Shown here piece by piece: positions 5,421-6,454 of a stretch of DNA of 6,454 nucleotides. The notes below the pieces were generated by a model. It did not search any database, was not told the DNA's origin, and saw only the letters and a list, made by a program, of their open reading frames with translations. Origin of the DNA: Planctomycetaceae bacterium (GTDB lineage: Bacteria; Planctomycetota; Planctomycetia; Pirellulales; Thermoguttaceae); NCBI GenBank assembly GCA_031274385.1, contig JAISQH010000076.1, positions 1 to 6,454 on the forward strand. The letters are read 5' to 3'. A program made the translations under genes and the position numbers. The first letter of the stretch is position 1. Each line of letters opens with the position of its first letter.

Positions 5421-5600
5421 ATGCAAGTCCAATTACAGAACTTGGTACTACTCATTTTGAGTATAGTAATCCATTTTTACCTGTTACTTACACTTTGTTC
5501 AATCGTAATAATCCGGTTTGTGTGTTTCGTATTGTTCGATTTTTTTGTGTTATGTCGATTTTCGGAGTCAATTCCAACAGGACGGTTATTCGATAAATAA
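5421..5600 (+). CDS. Possible small hydrophobic membrane protein, 59 residues
   Basis: An ATG at 5421 opens 59 codons ending in TAA at 5598-5600. The product begins MQVQLQNLVLLILSIVIHFY and is hydrophobic through about residue 45, enough for one or two membrane helices (about 7-30 and 31-45). It ends in a polar tail, RFSESIPTGRLFDK. No family is recognised. There is no Shine-Dalgarno (AAAAAAATA precedes the ATG), and the T-rich composition alone could give hydrophobic codons, so this may be chance. In favour are the clean switch to a polar tail and the termination exactly where the GC-richer structured segment begins. A 6 bp hairpin (TACTCA-ttt-TGAGTA, 5449-5463) lies inside it. Confidence 0.3.
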   Translation: MQVQLQNLVLLILSIVIHFYLLLTLCSIVIIRFVCFVLFDFFVLCRFSESIPTGRLFDK

Positions 5601-5942
5601 CGCAGGCAGGGAAGGAGTCCCTGTGGTGCGTTTTCGGTCTCTTGCCAAGGATGGGAAGAGGCAACCGGAAATGTGTGCTGGTTGTTTTTCCGGTAAAACG
5701 GAAGCGGCAACCGCATCGTCGATCCAAACCAACCCATGCCGGAGACAGGGTTTGCTTCACCCTGAAAACTGGGTTTTTCTCCAAGTGGTTTCCCTTTTGG
5801 TTTCGATTTACGAACCTTTTTGCAAGGAAGACAAAGGATATTTGGTAACATGGACAGGAGGTTCGGGTTTTCCAATGGTTCCTTTCGTCCAATAGCACTG
5901 TTAAAAAGGATGCGCAGCATGAGGCTACGCATCCTTTTTTTT
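5599..5942 (+). ncRNA. Candidate structured RNA of unknown family ending in an intrinsic terminator
   Basis: This GC-richer stretch carries many short complementary arms. (1) AACGCA 5599-5604 with TGCGTT 5627-5632, enclosing CAGGGA/TCCCTG (5607-5612 with 5618-5623) with loop AGGAG. (2) TTGCC 5642-5646 with GGCAA 5660-5664, extended by CGG/CCG. (3) ACCGGAAA 5664-5671 with TTTCCGGT 5687-5694, an alternative to (2). (4) GCGG-caa-CCGC at 5704-5714. (5) A three-way junction at 5741-5782. (6) GGTT-t-CG with CGAACC at 5799-5816. The terminator at 5903-5942 closes it. The frames open across it resemble no protein I know. It does not show the conserved motifs of RNase P, tmRNA, SRP, T-box or cobalamin RNAs as I recall them. 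It could instead be a dispersed repeat or a decayed gene. The 5' end is uncertain. Confidence 0.4.
5903..5942 (+). terminator. Strong intrinsic terminator, probably bidirectional
   Basis: GGATGCG (5908-5914) pairs with CGCATCC (5928-5934), and AAAAA (5903-5907) pairs with TTTTT (5935-5939), giving a 12 bp perfect outer stem. An inner AGC/GCT (5916-5918 with 5924-5926) can extend it. Eight T residues (5935-5942) follow on the plus strand. The A-run on the left gives a five-T tract for minus-strand transcripts. It ends a rightward transcript before the kinase gene, implying that something upstream between epmB and 5900 is transcribed, or that it terminates epmB itself. Confidence 0.88.
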
Positions 5943-6030
5943 AATTCAGGAAGGTCTGGAAGGTCAAAACGAAAACGTTGAAATCGGGAAAAATAAAACA
6001 GAACGGTTCATCAAACCGGTTTATCTAAAC

Positions 6031-6036
6031 GGAAAA
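6031..6036 (+). promoter_or_regulatory. Shine-Dalgarno-like site of the kinase gene
   Basis: GGAAAA six bases before the first ATG (6043). It is a weak site, but it supports the ATG-ATG start over any start further upstream, where the same frame runs open back into the terminator. Confidence 0.4.
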
Positions 6037-6042
6037 TTCAAT

Positions 6043-6454
6043 ATGATGTCATCAATCCACAAAGTCATTATTTCCGTCAATCCTAAAGCAGGGCGTTGCT
6101 CTCCGATGCTTCGTGCTGAAGAATTAAGCGGTCGGCTCAGGGAAAAAGGATTTGCGGTAGAACTTCTGACCGATCTTGATGAAGTAACGGAAAAAGCAAA
6201 AATATTTCACGCGGAAGGGCGTTTGCGGTCAGTTGTTGGAGTTGGCGGCGACGGCACGGCGGCAACGCTGGTGAATCGGACAGAACCGGGAACTCCTATT
6301 ACATTGCTTGCTGCCGGTACCGCCAATCTGTTGGCAAAACATTTTCGGCTCGGTAAAAGCCCCAAACGGCTTGCGGAAATCATTGAAACCGGCAAAGTCC
6401 AGACTCTGGATGCCGGACGTGTTCATTTTTCCGACGCGGAACGGATTTTTCTCG
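6043..6454 (+). CDS. Diacylglycerol/sphingosine-kinase-family lipid kinase, 5' part only
   Basis: The gene runs off the right edge; 137 residues are visible. They form the first lobe of the DAGK catalytic domain (PF00781 / YegS-BmrU type), which phosphorylates diacylglycerol or a related lipid with ATP at the cytoplasmic membrane face. Seen: the first strand and NPKAG (residues 13-17); GVGGDGT (66-72), the signature nucleotide-binding glycine loop; TPITLLAAGTANLLAKHF (84-101), equivalent to the usual LP.GTaNdfA; and LDAGRV (122-127), which begins the next strand. ATG codons stand at 6043 and 6046; the first has GGAAAA six bases upstream. A terminator at 5903-5942 separates it from the preceding region, so it has its own promoter somewhere in 5943-6042, not identified. 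The substrate cannot be judged without the C-terminal lobe. Confidence 0.92.
   Translation, partial: MMSSIHKVIISVNPKAGRCSPMLRAEELSGRLREKGFAVELLTDLDEVTEKAKIFHAEGRLRSVVGVGGDGTAATLVNRTEPGTPITLLAAGTANLLAKHFRLGKSPKRLAEIIETGKVQTLDAGRVHFSDAERIFL

Noticed and set aside
5518..5895. Plus-strand 125-codon frame
   Set aside because: It overlaps the candidate small gene in another frame and the hairpin-rich segment, and its product shows no recognisable domain.
5477..5932. Minus-strand 151-codon frame
   Set aside because: It runs through the terminator hairpin and the structured segment, has no Shine-Dalgarno, and its Lys/Pro/Asn-rich product matches no known fold pattern. Equally long frames exist on both strands here, which points to stop-codon scarcity rather than coding.
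5599..5942. Known RNA families: RNase P, tmRNA, SRP RNA, T-box and cobalamin riboswitch
   Set aside because: The conserved core motifs of these families that I can recall are not present in the segment on the plus strand. A covariance-model search would be decisive.
5943..6042. N-terminal extension of the kinase gene
   Set aside because: The frame stays open upstream, but it contains no canonical start codon and runs back into the terminator stem. The ATG at 6043 with GGAAAA upstream and the NPKAG position fit the family.
1..6454. tRNA or rRNA genes and complete insertion sequences
   Set aside because: No cloverleaf with a TTCRA loop and CCA-type end, no rRNA core sequence and no transposase motif was seen on either strand.

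Overview
The window is bacterial and holds four recognisable enzyme or factor genes, one partial kinase gene at the right edge, and an unusually rich set of non-coding repeats. A planctomycete-like host, perhaps one of the lower-GC gut or uncultured lineages, is my best guess. The basis is an EF-P with the modifiable lysine K34 lying head-to-head with an EpmB-type lysine aminomutase, weak or absent Shine-Dalgarno sites, and moderate GC. This is inference from family knowledge; no rRNA or lineage marker is present.

Left part (1-2429): two minus-strand genes probably form one transcription unit. An aldo/keto reductase with a C-terminal ferredoxin-like domain is upstream, and a GT2-like glycosyltransferase with degenerate catalytic motifs is downstream. 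They lie in the same reading frame, separated by a single TGA and about 33 open codons.

Middle part (2430-3650): two copies of a roughly 215-220 bp repeat with long terminal inverted repeats (MITE-like) lie in direct orientation at about 2464-2686 and 3311-3525. Exactly between them is a minus-strand cassette of a 152-residue membrane protein and a 37-residue single-helix protein, overlapping by ATGA. The arrangement looks like a composite mobile unit without its own transposase. Three helically spaced TTTCGTG repeats lie between the right copy and efp.

Translation-factor part (3651-5332): efp (minus) and an epmB homologue (plus) diverge from a 50 bp intergenic gap with back-to-back promoters that appear to share a symmetric -10. 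EpmB-type enzymes make beta-lysine, which EpmA attaches to EF-P K34, so the pair is a functional module for relieving ribosome stalling at polyproline. EpmA itself is not in the window. The epmB gene carries two in-frame tandem-repeat insertions, and the reductase gene carries one similar low-complexity insertion.

Right part (5333-6454): after epmB comes a segment with inverted TACTC/GAGTA motifs, a possible 59-residue hydrophobic small protein, and a GC-richer stretch (about 5599-5942) dense in hairpins. That stretch includes a gap-free three-way junction and ends in a strong intrinsic terminator. I interpret it as a candidate structured RNA of unknown family. The window ends inside a diacylglycerol/sphingosine-kinase-family gene (plus).
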